Shown piece by piece: positions 18,062 through 24,896 of a DNA stretch of 42,787 nucleotides. Location of the stretch: the NCBI RefSeq assembly GCF_001667115.1, contig NZ_LZIJ01000021.1, forward strand, positions 1 through 42,787, read 5' to 3'. Numbering within the stretch: the first letter of the stretch is position 1; every line of letters begins with the position of its first letter. A program made the translations under genes and the position numbers. The stretch is from Mycobacterium sp. 852002-51163_SCH5372311 (GTDB taxonomy: Bacteria; Actinomycetota; Actinomycetes; Mycobacteriales; Mycobacteriaceae). The notes below the pieces were generated by a model. The model had not been told where the DNA came from. It did not search any database and was given only the letters and a program-made list of their open reading frames with translations.

Positions 18062-18153
18062 TGTGCAGACATGGCGCCGACCGCATAGCCACATAACGAT
18101 GACCCCGGAAATCTGTTGCGGCACTTGGCGGGTGAGCTTCCCGACGCTACGAC

Positions 18154-18159
18154 TAGGCT
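18154..18159 (+). promoter_or_regulatory. -10 hexamer before the SDR gene
   Basis: TAGGCT ends 8 nt before the ATG at 18168. The same hexamer serves the divergent polymerase gene about 100 bp away. Confidence 0.35.
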
Positions 18160-18167
18160 AGCCGTCC

Positions 18168-18971
18168 ATGGGTGCGTTGGACGGACGGGTTGCATTGATC
18201 ACCGGAGGCGGTCGGGGCCAAGGCCGCGCGCATGCCCTTGCGCTGGCGGCCGAAGGAGCCGACATCGTCGCGGCCGATGCGCCGGGTGCGATGGCGGACC
18301 TGACCTACCCGCTGGCCACCGAAGACGACCTGGGGGACACCGCCAAGCAAGTCGAAGAGCTGGGCCGACGCTGTCTGCCGCTTGCGGTCGACGTGCGTGA
18401 CGCCGGTCAGGTTGCCACGGCGGTCGAGCAGACGGTGAAAGACCTGGGCAGCCTCGACATCGTGCTGGCCAACGCCGGCGTCGTCAGCACCGGACCGTTG
18501 GAGCAGGTGAGTGACCAGGTTTGGCAGCAGCTGGTCGACACCAACCTCACCGGCGTGTTCCACACCCTGCGGGCGGCCATACCGGTGATGCGGCGCCAGC
18601 GCTTCGGCCGGATCGTGGTGACGTCGTCGATGGGCGGTCGCATGGGCATTCCAGATCTGGCGGCGTACAACGCCACCAAGTGGGGGATCATCGGGCTGGC
18701 CAAGTCTGTTGCCCTGGAGGTCGCCAAAGAAGGCATCACGGTCAACGTCATCTGTCCCACCACGACGCAGACGCCGATGGTGCAGCCCGCTGGAGGTGAC
18801 GACGTTCCCGACGATCTGGTGCGCCGAATGATGAAGGCCAACCCGATACCACAGCCGTGGCTGCAACCCGAGGACGTCAGCCGCGGAGTGCTCTACCTGG
18901 TCACCGATCCGGGCGTCATCACCGGCAGCGTTCTCGAAGTCGGTCTCGGCGGGAGCGCGCGCATTCACTGA
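18168..18971 (+). CDS. Mycofactocin-type SDR family oxidoreductase
   Basis: 267-aa short-chain dehydrogenase/reductase. The nucleotide-binding motif TGGGRGQGRAHALALA is at residues 13-28 and the structural NAG motif (LANAGVVS) near 100. The catalytic Ser is in VVTSSMGG and the Tyr-Lys pair in YNATK (about residues 165-169). The insertion after strand 2 (AADAPGAMADLTYPLATEDDL) is the hallmark of the mycofactocin-coupled SDR group, which holds its NAD(H) tightly and passes electrons to mycofactocin. Substrate is probably an alcohol or carveol-like compound, unknown here. No mycofactocin biosynthesis genes are in the window. Stands alone between divergent and convergent neighbours. Confidence 0.9.
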   Translation: MGALDGRVALITGGGRGQGRAHALALAAEGADIVAADAPGAMADLTYPLATEDDLGDTAKQVEELGRRCLPLAVDVRDAGQVATAVEQTVKDLGSLDIVLANAGVVSTGPLEQVSDQVWQQLVDTNLTGVFHTLRAAIPVMRRQRFGRIVVTSSMGGRMGIPDLAAYNATKWGIIGLAKSVALEVAKEGITVNVICPTTTQTPMVQPAGGDDVPDDLVRRMMKANPIPQPWLQPEDVSRGVLYLVTDPGVITGSVLEVGLGGSARIH

Positions 18972-18984
18972 CCACCTTCCCGGA

Positions 18985-19452
18985 TCAGTCCTTCTGCCAG
19001 GTCAGACAGCTGTGCGTCAAAAATGCCGTGTCACCCGGCTGGACCGTCACGACCTGAGGACCCGTGCCGAGGCCGTTGATGATGATGTGGGTTGGATTGA
19101 GACTGTTCAGCCTCGCCCAGTAGCAGTCGGATTCGCCTTGGGGATTGGCTCCGGCCGAGCGATACGTGCCGGGCACGATGTCGATGCCCACTCGATACGT
19201 GCCATCGGTTTCGATGGTCGTCTTGGGGGCGGAGGACGGCGGCGCGGTCACCGCCACCGTTTTGGTGACTTCCACGGTGGACGTCACCGTCACGGTGGTC
19301 GTCGTTGACCTGCCGCCGCCGCAACCTGCCAGGACTATCGCCACGACAGCGGCAGCAGTTTTCCTGCCCCGCCTGGAAGCAGGGTGGGGCTCGCCGACGG
19401 CGATCCGGCCGGGTTTAGGACGGCGGCGGTGGTACCACCGGCCGGCACTCAT
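18985..19452 (-). CDS. Small lipoprotein of unknown function
   Basis: 155 aa. A basic stretch (ASRRGRK) precedes hydrophobic TAAAVVAIVLAG and lipobox LAGC at about residue 44, so the true signal probably begins later than the annotated ATG, but no better start codon is in frame. The mature part has a Thr/Val-rich linker and then a compact domain (GTYRVGIDIVPGTYRSAG, SDCYWARL, GPQVVTVQPGDTAFLTHSCLTW) with a Cys pair that could form a disulfide; this pattern recurs in actinobacterial exported proteins of unknown role. The ATG at 19452 overlaps the end of the upstream CGPGNWW-repeat gene by 38 bp, so the two may be co-expressed. Confidence 0.65.
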   Translation of the reverse strand: MSAGRWYHRRRPKPGRIAVGEPHPASRRGRKTAAAVVAIVLAGCGGGRSTTTTVTVTSTVEVTKTVAVTAPPSSAPKTTIETDGTYRVGIDIVPGTYRSAGANPQGESDCYWARLNSLNPTHIIINGLGTGPQVVTVQPGDTAFLTHSCLTWQKD

Positions 19453-19735
19453 TGGCTCCCGGGTCCCACCAGTTGCCGGGACCGCAGTCCGGGGGTGCTG
19501 CCGGCATTAGGGGCTGGCACGCATTGGCTCCTGGGTTCCACCAGTTGCCCGGCCCGCAATCCTGCGGCGGCGGCGCTATGGGCTGGCACGCGTTGGTTCC
19601 TGGGTTCCACCAGTTACCCGGACCGCAATCGGGGGGTTGAGCAGAACTCACCCCAGGCGACACGACTGTCGCGTACGCCAAGGGCGCTAATGCCACCGCG
19701 GCGGCGCCAGCCATGCGGCGAACGAACATACTCAT
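19415..19735 (-). CDS. Secreted protein with three DCGPGNWW repeats
   Basis: 106 aa. A Sec signal (MSMFVRRMAGAAAVALAPLAYATV, likely cleavage after SSA near residue 32) is followed by three near-identical units of 23-24 residues: DCGPGNWWNPGTNACQP, DCGPGNWWNPGANACQP and DCGPGNWWDPGANECRP, separated by Pro-rich spacers (IAPPPQ, LMPAAPP, VVPPPPS). Each unit has two Cys, a Trp pair and an Asn/Pro-Gly turn, suggesting three small disulfide-bonded knobs on a proline stalk. Function unknown; carbohydrate or surface binding is a guess from the Trp pair. The DNA repeats are about 70 bp. GGGAGG lies 7 nt before ATG 19735. Transcribed toward and overlapping the small lipoprotein gene. Confidence 0.75.
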   Translation of the reverse strand: MSMFVRRMAGAAAVALAPLAYATVVSPGVSSAQPPDCGPGNWWNPGTNACQPIAPPPQDCGPGNWWNPGANACQPLMPAAPPDCGPGNWWDPGANECRPVVPPPPS

Positions 19736-20541
19736 CAACGGCCTCCCATTCGCAAACGTCCCGACCCCGAGCTTGACCCGAGTTTAGACAGCGAGTTACT
19801 TCGGTAAACCCACAATTGCAATTTCGCCCTGGAACTGCCGATCTCGGTCCACCTTCGTTATGGAAAGATCTATCCGACGCACGATCCGCTCCTTCAGATT
19901 TCGGACAGGTGACACCAATGCAGGTGTACAAGGCGTTCAGTAGCTGGACAAAGCCGCATTGTTGCCGCCGTGGCCAGAGCCGTTCCGGCAGATGCAATCG
20001 TTGCGGCCGTGACGACGGGGACGGTATTGCACGGCTCGCCCGCTGGCCGCAGTGCGGCGACGCCGAATTCGGCTGCGCCCGTTAGCGGCTTGCGGGCCGA
20101 ACACCGCCTGCCGATACGGCGATAGCCGAACCAAGTCAGCATCGAATTGCAGAATGACTCGATGCGTCGACAACGGCAGGATGTTTTAAACAGGTCGTTG
20201 TTGATCTCGGAGAAGAAGATCCGGCGGAATACCGGCGTCGTCAAACGAAACGATCCAGATGCTCAACTTCGCAGCCCGCACTGGAGTCCGGCCGATGGTC
20301 GAGACCTTTGCAATGTCCGACATCAACCGAGTGCGCTCGGGTGACGCGCACTTCCGGGCCGTGGTCGCAGCGCAGTAACAACCACATCATCGGCATTGCC
20401 GGCCTGCTCAACGCCGTCGCAGAACACCTCCTTGGCCCGCAGCAACCTGCCCAACCTTCGGGCGAATACAAACGAGACAACTGGGGCGTATCCGAACGCA
20501 GAGCTTGGATCGCCCGCGCCGGGCGAACGTGAAATGTCCAA
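19736..20541. other. About 800 bp without a supportable gene
   Basis: Open frames exist on both strands (for example 19894-20244 minus, 20308-20532 plus), but none has a recognised domain, credible ribosome site or uniform codon bias. A plus-strand stretch around 19958-20130 reads like Ala/Val-rich coding sequence interrupted by stops and may be a decayed gene. It precedes the toxin-antitoxin locus and marks the left side of the accessory region. Confidence 0.45.
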
Positions 20542-20575
20542 TTAGCATAAAATAGACAAAACGGCTAAAATAGCC
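20542..20575 (+). promoter_or_regulatory. Promoter with overlapping palindromic operator for the Phd-zeta pair
   Basis: TTAGCA (-35, 20542-20547) and TAAAAT (-10, 20566-20571) are separated by 18 bp in a locally A+T-rich patch. A 5-bp inverted repeat, GGCTA-AAA-TAGCC (20563-20575), overlaps the -10. Phd/YefM antitoxins usually repress their own operon by binding such palindromes, so this is a likely autoregulatory operator. Confidence 0.55.
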
Positions 20576-20603
20576 GGAGTGCAGGACAACCAAAGGAACC
20601 GCC

Positions 20604-20960
20604 ATGTCCACGGTCTCGTTCCGCAACCGCGACGGCAAGCTGGTCGATGTGCCCGTGGTGGCCGCAAGCCGTCTCAAAAACGAGTTCGGCACGGTCTTTG
20701 AGCAGGCCGCACTCAACGGGGCGGTGGTGATCACCAAGCACGACACCCCCAGAGCGGTGCTGCTCTCGTATGCCGAATTCGAGGCTCTGACCGCGTCGGC
20801 CACACCTACGCTGGACGACCTCAGTGAGCGCTTCGACACGCTGTTGGCCACCATGCAGACGCCGCAAGCCAAAGCCGGCGTCGCCGCGGCATTCGACGCT
20901 ACCCCAGAGGAACTGGGCGCCGCCGCGGTGAAGGCGGCGCGCACCGCACCACCACGCTGA
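20604..20960 (+). CDS. Phd/YefM-family antitoxin
   Basis: 118 aa. The central part is a Phd/YefM DNA-binding domain: VVAASRLKNEFGTVFEQAALNGAVVITKHDTPRAVLLSYAEFEAL (about residues 18-62) with the usual S/A-LK-x-x-FG and P-x-AVLLS signatures. It has an N-terminal extension (MSTVSFRNRDGKLVDV) and a longer C-terminal tail (from about residue 70), which would be the toxin-neutralising part. AAAGGAA lies 5 nt before the ATG. The gene is followed after 13 nt by a zeta-like kinase gene on the same strand. Predicted to repress the operon through the upstream palindrome. The Phd plus zeta pairing differs from the classical epsilon-zeta or PezA-PezT partners. Confidence 0.85.
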   Translation: MSTVSFRNRDGKLVDVPVVAASRLKNEFGTVFEQAALNGAVVITKHDTPRAVLLSYAEFEALTASATPTLDDLSERFDTLLATMQTPQAKAGVAAAFDATPEELGAAAVKAARTAPPR

Positions 20961-20973
20961 TCCAGCGCGGTCC

Positions 20974-21627
20974 ATGATCCGCAAAACAACGATGCCTGCG
21001 CAGATACATGTGGTGGCCGGCGTCAACGGGGCCGGCAAGAGTAGCATCGTCGGCGCGGCGATTCGCGATATGGGCGGTGAGTACTACAACCCTGACGAGG
21101 CCGCAAGGGTGATCATGGTGGCCAGCCCCGGACTGAACCAAACCGCGGCTAACGCGGCGGCATGGGAACAGGGCCGAAAGCTCCTGGAGCGGGCGATTTC
21201 TCACGACCTGGACTTCACCTTTGAGACCACGCTGGGCGGCAACACGATGCCGAAACTGCTGGCCGAGGCCGCCAAGCGTGGCATCGAGGTTCACGTCTTC
21301 TACGTCGGGCTCGATAGCGCCGACGCCCACATCCAGCGGGTGCGACAACGGGTCCGCGCCGGCGGGCATGACATTCCCGAAGCCGACATCCGCCGTCGCT
21401 ACCGCCACAGCCTGATCAATCTCGTGACATTGCTGCCGGTGCTGAGCGAGCTACGGGTGTATGACAATTCTGCGACCGCCGACCCCGCCACCGGCCAGGC
21501 ACCGCAGCCGGTCCTGGTGCTGAACATGCAGCGTGGCCGCATCGTCGGGCCATCCGATTTGACGTTGACGCCGGCTTGGGCCAAGCCCATTGTCGCGGCA
21601 GCGTTGGAGCCGGGCCTTGCTCGATAG
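20974..21627 (+). CDS. Zeta-toxin-like P-loop kinase
   Basis: 217 aa. Walker A GVNGAGKSS is near residues 15-23. The zeta-family segment with catalytic acidic residue is DFTFETTLGGNTMPKLL (about 78-94), and the Arg-rich lid is VRAGGHDIPEADIRRRY (about 126-142), all typical of zeta/UDP-GlcNAc-kinase-like toxins that poison cell-wall precursor supply by phosphorylating the 3'-OH of UDP-N-acetylglucosamine. Whether this subgroup uses that substrate is unknown. Starts: ATG 20974 (MIRKTTMPAQ) or 20992 (MPAQIHVVAG); the second begins right at the first beta strand. Neither has a strong ribosome site, consistent with coupling to the antitoxin 13 nt upstream. Together they form a probable type II toxin-antitoxin module. 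Confidence 0.85.
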   Translation: MIRKTTMPAQIHVVAGVNGAGKSSIVGAAIRDMGGEYYNPDEAARVIMVASPGLNQTAANAAAWEQGRKLLERAISHDLDFTFETTLGGNTMPKLLAEAAKRGIEVHVFYVGLDSADAHIQRVRQRVRAGGHDIPEADIRRRYRHSLINLVTLLPVLSELRVYDNSATADPATGQAPQPVLVLNMQRGRIVGPSDLTLTPAWAKPIVAAALEPGLAR

Positions 21628-21742
21628 GGAGTAAGCAGTGCACGGCCGAACAATTGGGGCCCGCCGCGCGGGGGTCAGTCGCCGACGTTCGCAAACGACC
21701 ACCGCGCAGACGCAGACGCTGACCGAAAGGAAACGATTACAG

Positions 21743-21862
21743 ATGACAATTGCACAGCAAAAAGCACATCGCGCCAAGTTCGCCAAACAGGCAAAGGCCA
21801 AGGGCAACACCAAGATCGGTCGACGCGCTAAAGCGACTGCGCGGCAACGCAAAAAGCGTTAA
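21743..21862 (+). CDS. Small highly basic protein (39 aa)
   Basis: MTIAQQKAHRAKFAKQAKAK followed by a tail ending RQRKKR: about half of the residues are Lys, Arg or Gln, with no hydrophobic core. GAAAGG lies upstream of ATG 21743; the open frame extends to 21638. Function unknown; nucleic-acid association is possible from charge only. It lies 115 bp downstream of the zeta toxin on the same strand and could be co-transcribed. May be a spurious frame. Confidence 0.45.
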   Translation: MTIAQQKAHRAKFAKQAKAKGNTKIGRRAKATARQRKKR

Positions 21863-21892
21863 AGAGAAATCATCTCGTGACGGTCAGTCTGG

Positions 21893-22339
21893 TCAGCCGA
21901 TTGAGGCGTGGGTCCCCGAGAGGGTCGTGTCGCCGCTCCGTCTGCTGTGGACCGTTAACTTGTAGTCCAGCGAGAACGTCTTACCCTCCGGGTCATTGAG
22001 GACGACGGTGGCGCTTCCTCCGACGCTATCCACGTTGGCGTTAACGGGCCGGGCGCTGATGTTGCAATCGAACTTCGTGCCCGCCTTGGGCTCGATGCTG
22101 CTGGCGGCTGGGCAACTCGCCGTAGCGTTGATCAGCTTGCCGCCCTGATCATTCTCAATCTGGCTGGCCGCGACACTCTCGATGTGACGCATGTCGAACG
22201 CCGGAGCCGCCGACGTCGACGATGCCGACGACGTACCCGACCCCGACGACGTACCTGAGCCCGAATGGCTTCCCCCACCGCACCCGGACACGATGATGGC
22301 TGCTGCTGCGGCCACAGAACCGATTCGTGCGTATTCCAC
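21893..22339 (-). CDS. DUF4333-type lipoprotein
   Basis: 148 aa. Signal MEYARIGSVAAAAAIIVSGC with lipobox IVSGC (Cys about residue 20), a Gly/Ser linker rich in SGSGTSS, then a domain with HIESVAASQIENDQGGKLINATASCPAAS, KAGTKFDCNISARPV and SATVVLNDPEGKTFSLDYKL. The paired Cys (ASC and FDC) and the ASQIEN start are typical of the mycobacterial DUF4333 domain, found in many exported lipoproteins and C-terminal to some kinases or membrane proteins. Role unknown; anchored on the outer face of the membrane. Convergent with the small basic gene. Confidence 0.82.
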   Translation of the reverse strand: MEYARIGSVAAAAAIIVSGCGGGSHSGSGTSSGSGTSSASSTSAAPAFDMRHIESVAASQIENDQGGKLINATASCPAASSIEPKAGTKFDCNISARPVNANVDSVGGSATVVLNDPEGKTFSLDYKLTVHSRRSGDTTLSGTHASIG

Positions 22340-22637
22340 ACGTGTTCCTTTCTCTCGTTTGCTGCGGTTGCGTCTGCGTGCCCATAGCGGGCTGCGTTTA
22401 AACGGAATTGGCTACTTTGGCCCCGTTTGCTGAAGCCAACACTGCAGCGGCGCGCATCGCGCGGGTACGGGCCAAGCGCAACCGTCTGAAGGGCCAGCCG
22501 TGACGACAACCTATGAGCCGCCAGCGGTGCCCTACGGTGCTGCCAACGGCACGACGTGGCGCAGACCGCCACATAACCCGCGCGCAGGTAGTCCGCGACC
22601 GGTAATCCGTAACCGACCGGGTTGACCGACTTCCGCG
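22340..22637. other. Gap with two possible overlapping micro-ORFs
   Basis: On the plus strand a TTG-started frame (22408-22503, ends RIARVRAKRNRLKGQP) overlaps by 4 nt (GTGA) a second frame (22500-22625, begins MTTTYEPPAVPYGAANG, 41 aa). The coupling-type overlap and the basic C-terminus are suggestive, but there is no ribosome site or recognised family, so they are not called as genes. They lead directly into the HEPN gene. Confidence 0.3.
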
Positions 22638-23663
22638 ATGCTGCGGCTGCTTCGTGGCAGCATCGGGGGCGTGGTCTACTCTTTTCGAAATCGAATCAGA
22701 ATCAAAGACGGCAAGAAATTAGAAGTCGACGCGACCGAATTCCGTTTGAGTCCGGAAAGCTCGAATGAGATCATCATCGCCCGTCCTGGCTATCCAAGTA
22801 AAAAGCTGAAAGATGTCGACGAACTAATTATTTCGGGACGCGGTTACGATAGCCCCGAAGCCGCACTCGGTGCAGGCCGAAAGTGGCGGCAAGTGCTGTC
22901 CTCAGTTTTCGCCCGAATGTTTCTATCCGTCGATTTGGGTGATGATGTCGATGAATCTAAAGTACTTTTACCTGAAACCATGGTCACAGGAACAGGTCTT
23001 GAGATGATTGGCATAAAGCCGGGAGCCATCATTTACGAGGATCGTCATGGTCTGTCGATTTATAAGACCGAACCGGTACGTCCTTTTGTGCACCTTTCAA
23101 TGGGCGAAGTATCGGTTCACGTATCGTTGAACGAACAAGCGACGTACGACAGTGTTGGGCAAGCATTGCAACGGCATAGCGGGATCTGGCGTGATGAATT
23201 AAAGCTTGCGTATCAGCTGGTACATAGTTCGCTCGCGAATGAAAATTACGAACCCCGGTTGATTCTGGCAGTGACGGCGATTGAGGCGCTGATCCCGTAC
23301 CGCGAGCGCGTAGCCGAAGTCGTTACGGTACTGGAAAAGCTTGTCTCGCATGTCAACGACATGTCTGCAACCGAAATTGATAACGCAACCAGAAGCGCGG
23401 TCTTAAAGCTACTTGATTCTGACAGGTACGAGTCGGTTCGTCAGCTTGGCCTGAAACTGACTGATCGGCTAACCGGCGAGTACGGAGGAAAATCGCCACG
23501 AAAGTATTTCGACGAAGTGTACGGAACCCGAAGTGATCTCGCTCACGGGAACTTACGAAACGTGCCAAGGCTGAGCGAAGACGCTCTGAATAAGACGTAT
23601 ATAGAGTTGCTCCGTTTTGTTGTCGACATACTGGAAGCGTGGACACCGGAATACAGCAATTAA
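22638..23663 (+). CDS. HEPN-domain protein (ApeA-like), horizontally acquired
   Basis: 341 aa. The C-terminal ~150 residues resemble the Apea-like HEPN fold. YEPRLILAVTAIEALIP (about 204-220) is the characteristic first helix with a conserved Glu, followed by long helices and YGTRSDLAHGNL (about 295-306), giving the Rx4H RNase motif Arg298/His303. The N-terminal ~190 residues are beta-rich and unrecognised. HEPN proteins with this motif are metal-independent RNases of abortive-infection and toxin systems. From about 22681 the base composition becomes visibly A+T-richer than all neighbours, with rarer codons (AAA, GAA, ATT), a sign of transfer. Start ATG 22638 is uncertain; GTG 22671 coincides better with the compositional change. 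An excisionase remnant and tRNA-Tyr lie just downstream. Confidence 0.72.
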   Translation: MLRLLRGSIGGVVYSFRNRIRIKDGKKLEVDATEFRLSPESSNEIIIARPGYPSKKLKDVDELIISGRGYDSPEAALGAGRKWRQVLSSVFARMFLSVDLGDDVDESKVLLPETMVTGTGLEMIGIKPGAIIYEDRHGLSIYKTEPVRPFVHLSMGEVSVHVSLNEQATYDSVGQALQRHSGIWRDELKLAYQLVHSSLANENYEPRLILAVTAIEALIPYRERVAEVVTVLEKLVSHVNDMSATEIDNATRSAVLKLLDSDRYESVRQLGLKLTDRLTGEYGGKSPRKYFDEVYGTRSDLAHGNLRNVPRLSEDALNKTYIELLRFVVDILEAWTPEYSN

Positions 23664-23679
23664 TCGTCTGGCTAACAGA

Positions 23680-23888
23680 TCATGAGCGGTTATCAACCGT
23701 TTTGACGAAGGTTTCGAAGTCTTCTGGATCGACCTTGACTAATCGCCCAACTCGATACCCTGTTAAGTGTCCCTCTGCGATGTGAGCGCGAATCGTGTTG
23801 GGATGAATTCCGAGACGCTTCCAGCTTCGGCAGTTGAAATCAATCCAGGCAGATCGACAAGCTTCGATTTAGAGTTGGAAATGGACAT
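23680..23888 (-). pseudogene. Excisionase/MerR-like HTH gene, frameshifted
   Basis: Read from ATG 23888 the frame gives MSISNSKSKLVDLPGLISTA then EA. The expected continuation of an excisionase-type helix-turn-helix appears in another frame: KRLGIHPNTIRAHIAEGHLT, then GYRVGRLVKVDPEDFETFV and the stop at 23680. One base is missing near 23820-23823. The combined product would be about 69 aa, the size of Xis/AlpA-like or helix_turn_helix_17 proteins that direct excision of integrated elements. Either a decayed gene, a sequencing error, or a frameshift-regulated product. The A+T-rich composition matches the HEPN gene. Convergent with that gene, 16 bp between ends. Confidence 0.65.
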
Positions 23889-23914
23889 AGAACGCTACCT
23901 TTTTACGTCAGGCG

Positions 23915-23926
23915 TAGCACGTGCTA
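23915..23926. promoter_or_regulatory. 12-bp perfect palindrome upstream of the excisionase-like gene
   Basis: TAGCACGTGCTA is a perfect palindrome 27 bp upstream of the xis-like ATG. Position and symmetry fit a repressor or Xis-type operator. No binding protein is known. Confidence 0.35.
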
Positions 23927-24210
23927 GAAGCCAGTTTCGACAGGGAGCGCGTTTATGACTAGGCCGCCTCTAGTGTCTAATTGCTGCTGTCGATATTAGC
24001 AGAATTCAGGGCGAAATGTGCGAAGCGTAGCTAACGTGGCTGCGGTGTCAGGCGTGCGGAGTGTGCGGAGCCGAACAGATACAGGGTCGCGGGGAGCCGG
24101 TGAGGGTGCCAGCAACCGGATGCGAGGGTAGTTTTGCTGTGCGGGATCGCATTTTCATCGCACGCCGTGAGCCGGTCGGCGTGGAAACCGGCCCTGACCT
24201 GCGGTTTTAC

Positions 24211-24294
24211 TGGTGGCAGGTACAGGATTCGAACCTGTGAAGCTTTCGCGACGGATTTACAGTCCGCTCCCATTGGCCGCTCGGGCAACCTGCC
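24211..24294 (-). tRNA. tRNA-Tyr (GTA anticodon)
   Basis: 84-nt class II tRNA with encoded CCA. Acceptor arms GGCAGGT (5' end at 24294) and ACCTGCC pair over 7 bp. The T arm carries GGTTCGAATCC, the anticodon loop reads ACTGTAAAT (anticodon GTA), and a long variable arm (CGTCGCGAAAGCTTC region) is present as expected for bacterial tRNA-Tyr. Its 3' end faces the A+T-rich HEPN/excisionase segment, a usual arrangement for elements that integrate at tRNA 3' ends. No obvious second copy of the 3' end was found to mark the far boundary. Confidence 0.95.
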
Positions 24295-24376
24295 GCCTAG
24301 CAGGTTACAACGAACGGGTAGACAGAGCACAAACGGGCGTCACCCGAAATAGGGCCATGGAGGAGGGAAGCATCGA

Positions 24377-24868
24377 ATGGCGGACTCATCGTTCGACATC
24401 GTCAGCAAGGTCGATCGGCAGGAAGTCGACAACGCGCTCAACCAGGCGGCCAAGGAGCTGGCCACCCGTTTCGATTTCCGCGGCACCGACACCAAGATCG
24501 CGTGGAAGGGCGACGAGGCCATCGAGCTGACGTCGTCCACCGAGGAGCGCGTCAAGGCTGCCGTCGACGTCTTCAAGGAGAAGCTGATCCGGCGGGACAT
24601 CTCCCTGAAGGCCTTCGATGCCGGCGAGCCGCAGGCCTCCGGCAAGACGTATAAGGTCACCGGCGCGCTCAAGCAGGGCATCAGCAGCGAGAACGCCAAA
24701 AAGATCACCAAGCTCATCCGCGACGAGGGACCCAAGACCGTCAAGACCCAGATCCAGGGCGACGAGGTCCGCGTCACCAGCAAGAAACGCGACGACCTGC
24801 AGGCCGTCATCGCGATGCTGAAGAAGGCCGACCTGGATGTGGCGCTGCAGTTCGTCAACTACCGGTGA
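24377..24868 (+). CDS. YajQ-family nucleotide-binding protein
   Basis: 163 aa, full length for the family. Tandem ferredoxin-like (ACT-like) folds: [20 protein letters not shown] at the N-terminus, [48 protein letters not shown], and the C-terminal ending [10 protein letters not shown] typical of YajQ. Family members bind nucleotides or RNA, and some bind cyclic di-GMP and act as effectors; the mycobacterial role (Rv0566c) is unproven. GGAGGGAAG lies upstream of ATG 24377. First gene of the conserved block, 28 bp before the monooxygenase and 82 bp beyond the divergent tRNA-Tyr. Confidence 0.95.
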   Translation: MADSSFDIVSKVDRQEVDNALNQAAKELATRFDFRGTDTKIAWKGDEAIELTSSTEERVKAAVDVFKEKLIRRDISLKAFDAGEPQASGKTYKVTGALKQGISSENAKKITKLIRDEGPKTVKTQIQGDEVRVTSKKRDDLQAVIAMLKKADLDVALQFVNYR

Positions 24869-24896
24869 CGGTCCGAGATTTCAAGCGAGGTTTGCT

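Noticed and set aside
19440..19640. Short direct repeats in DNA that could suggest a CRISPR array
   Set aside because: Three ~70-bp units without spacers of constant size; they encode the CGPGNWW protein repeats.
24031..24210. Search for an integrase or att duplicate beside tRNA-Tyr
   Set aside because: No integrase frame and no second copy of the tRNA 3' end could be found in the window, so no attachment site is called.
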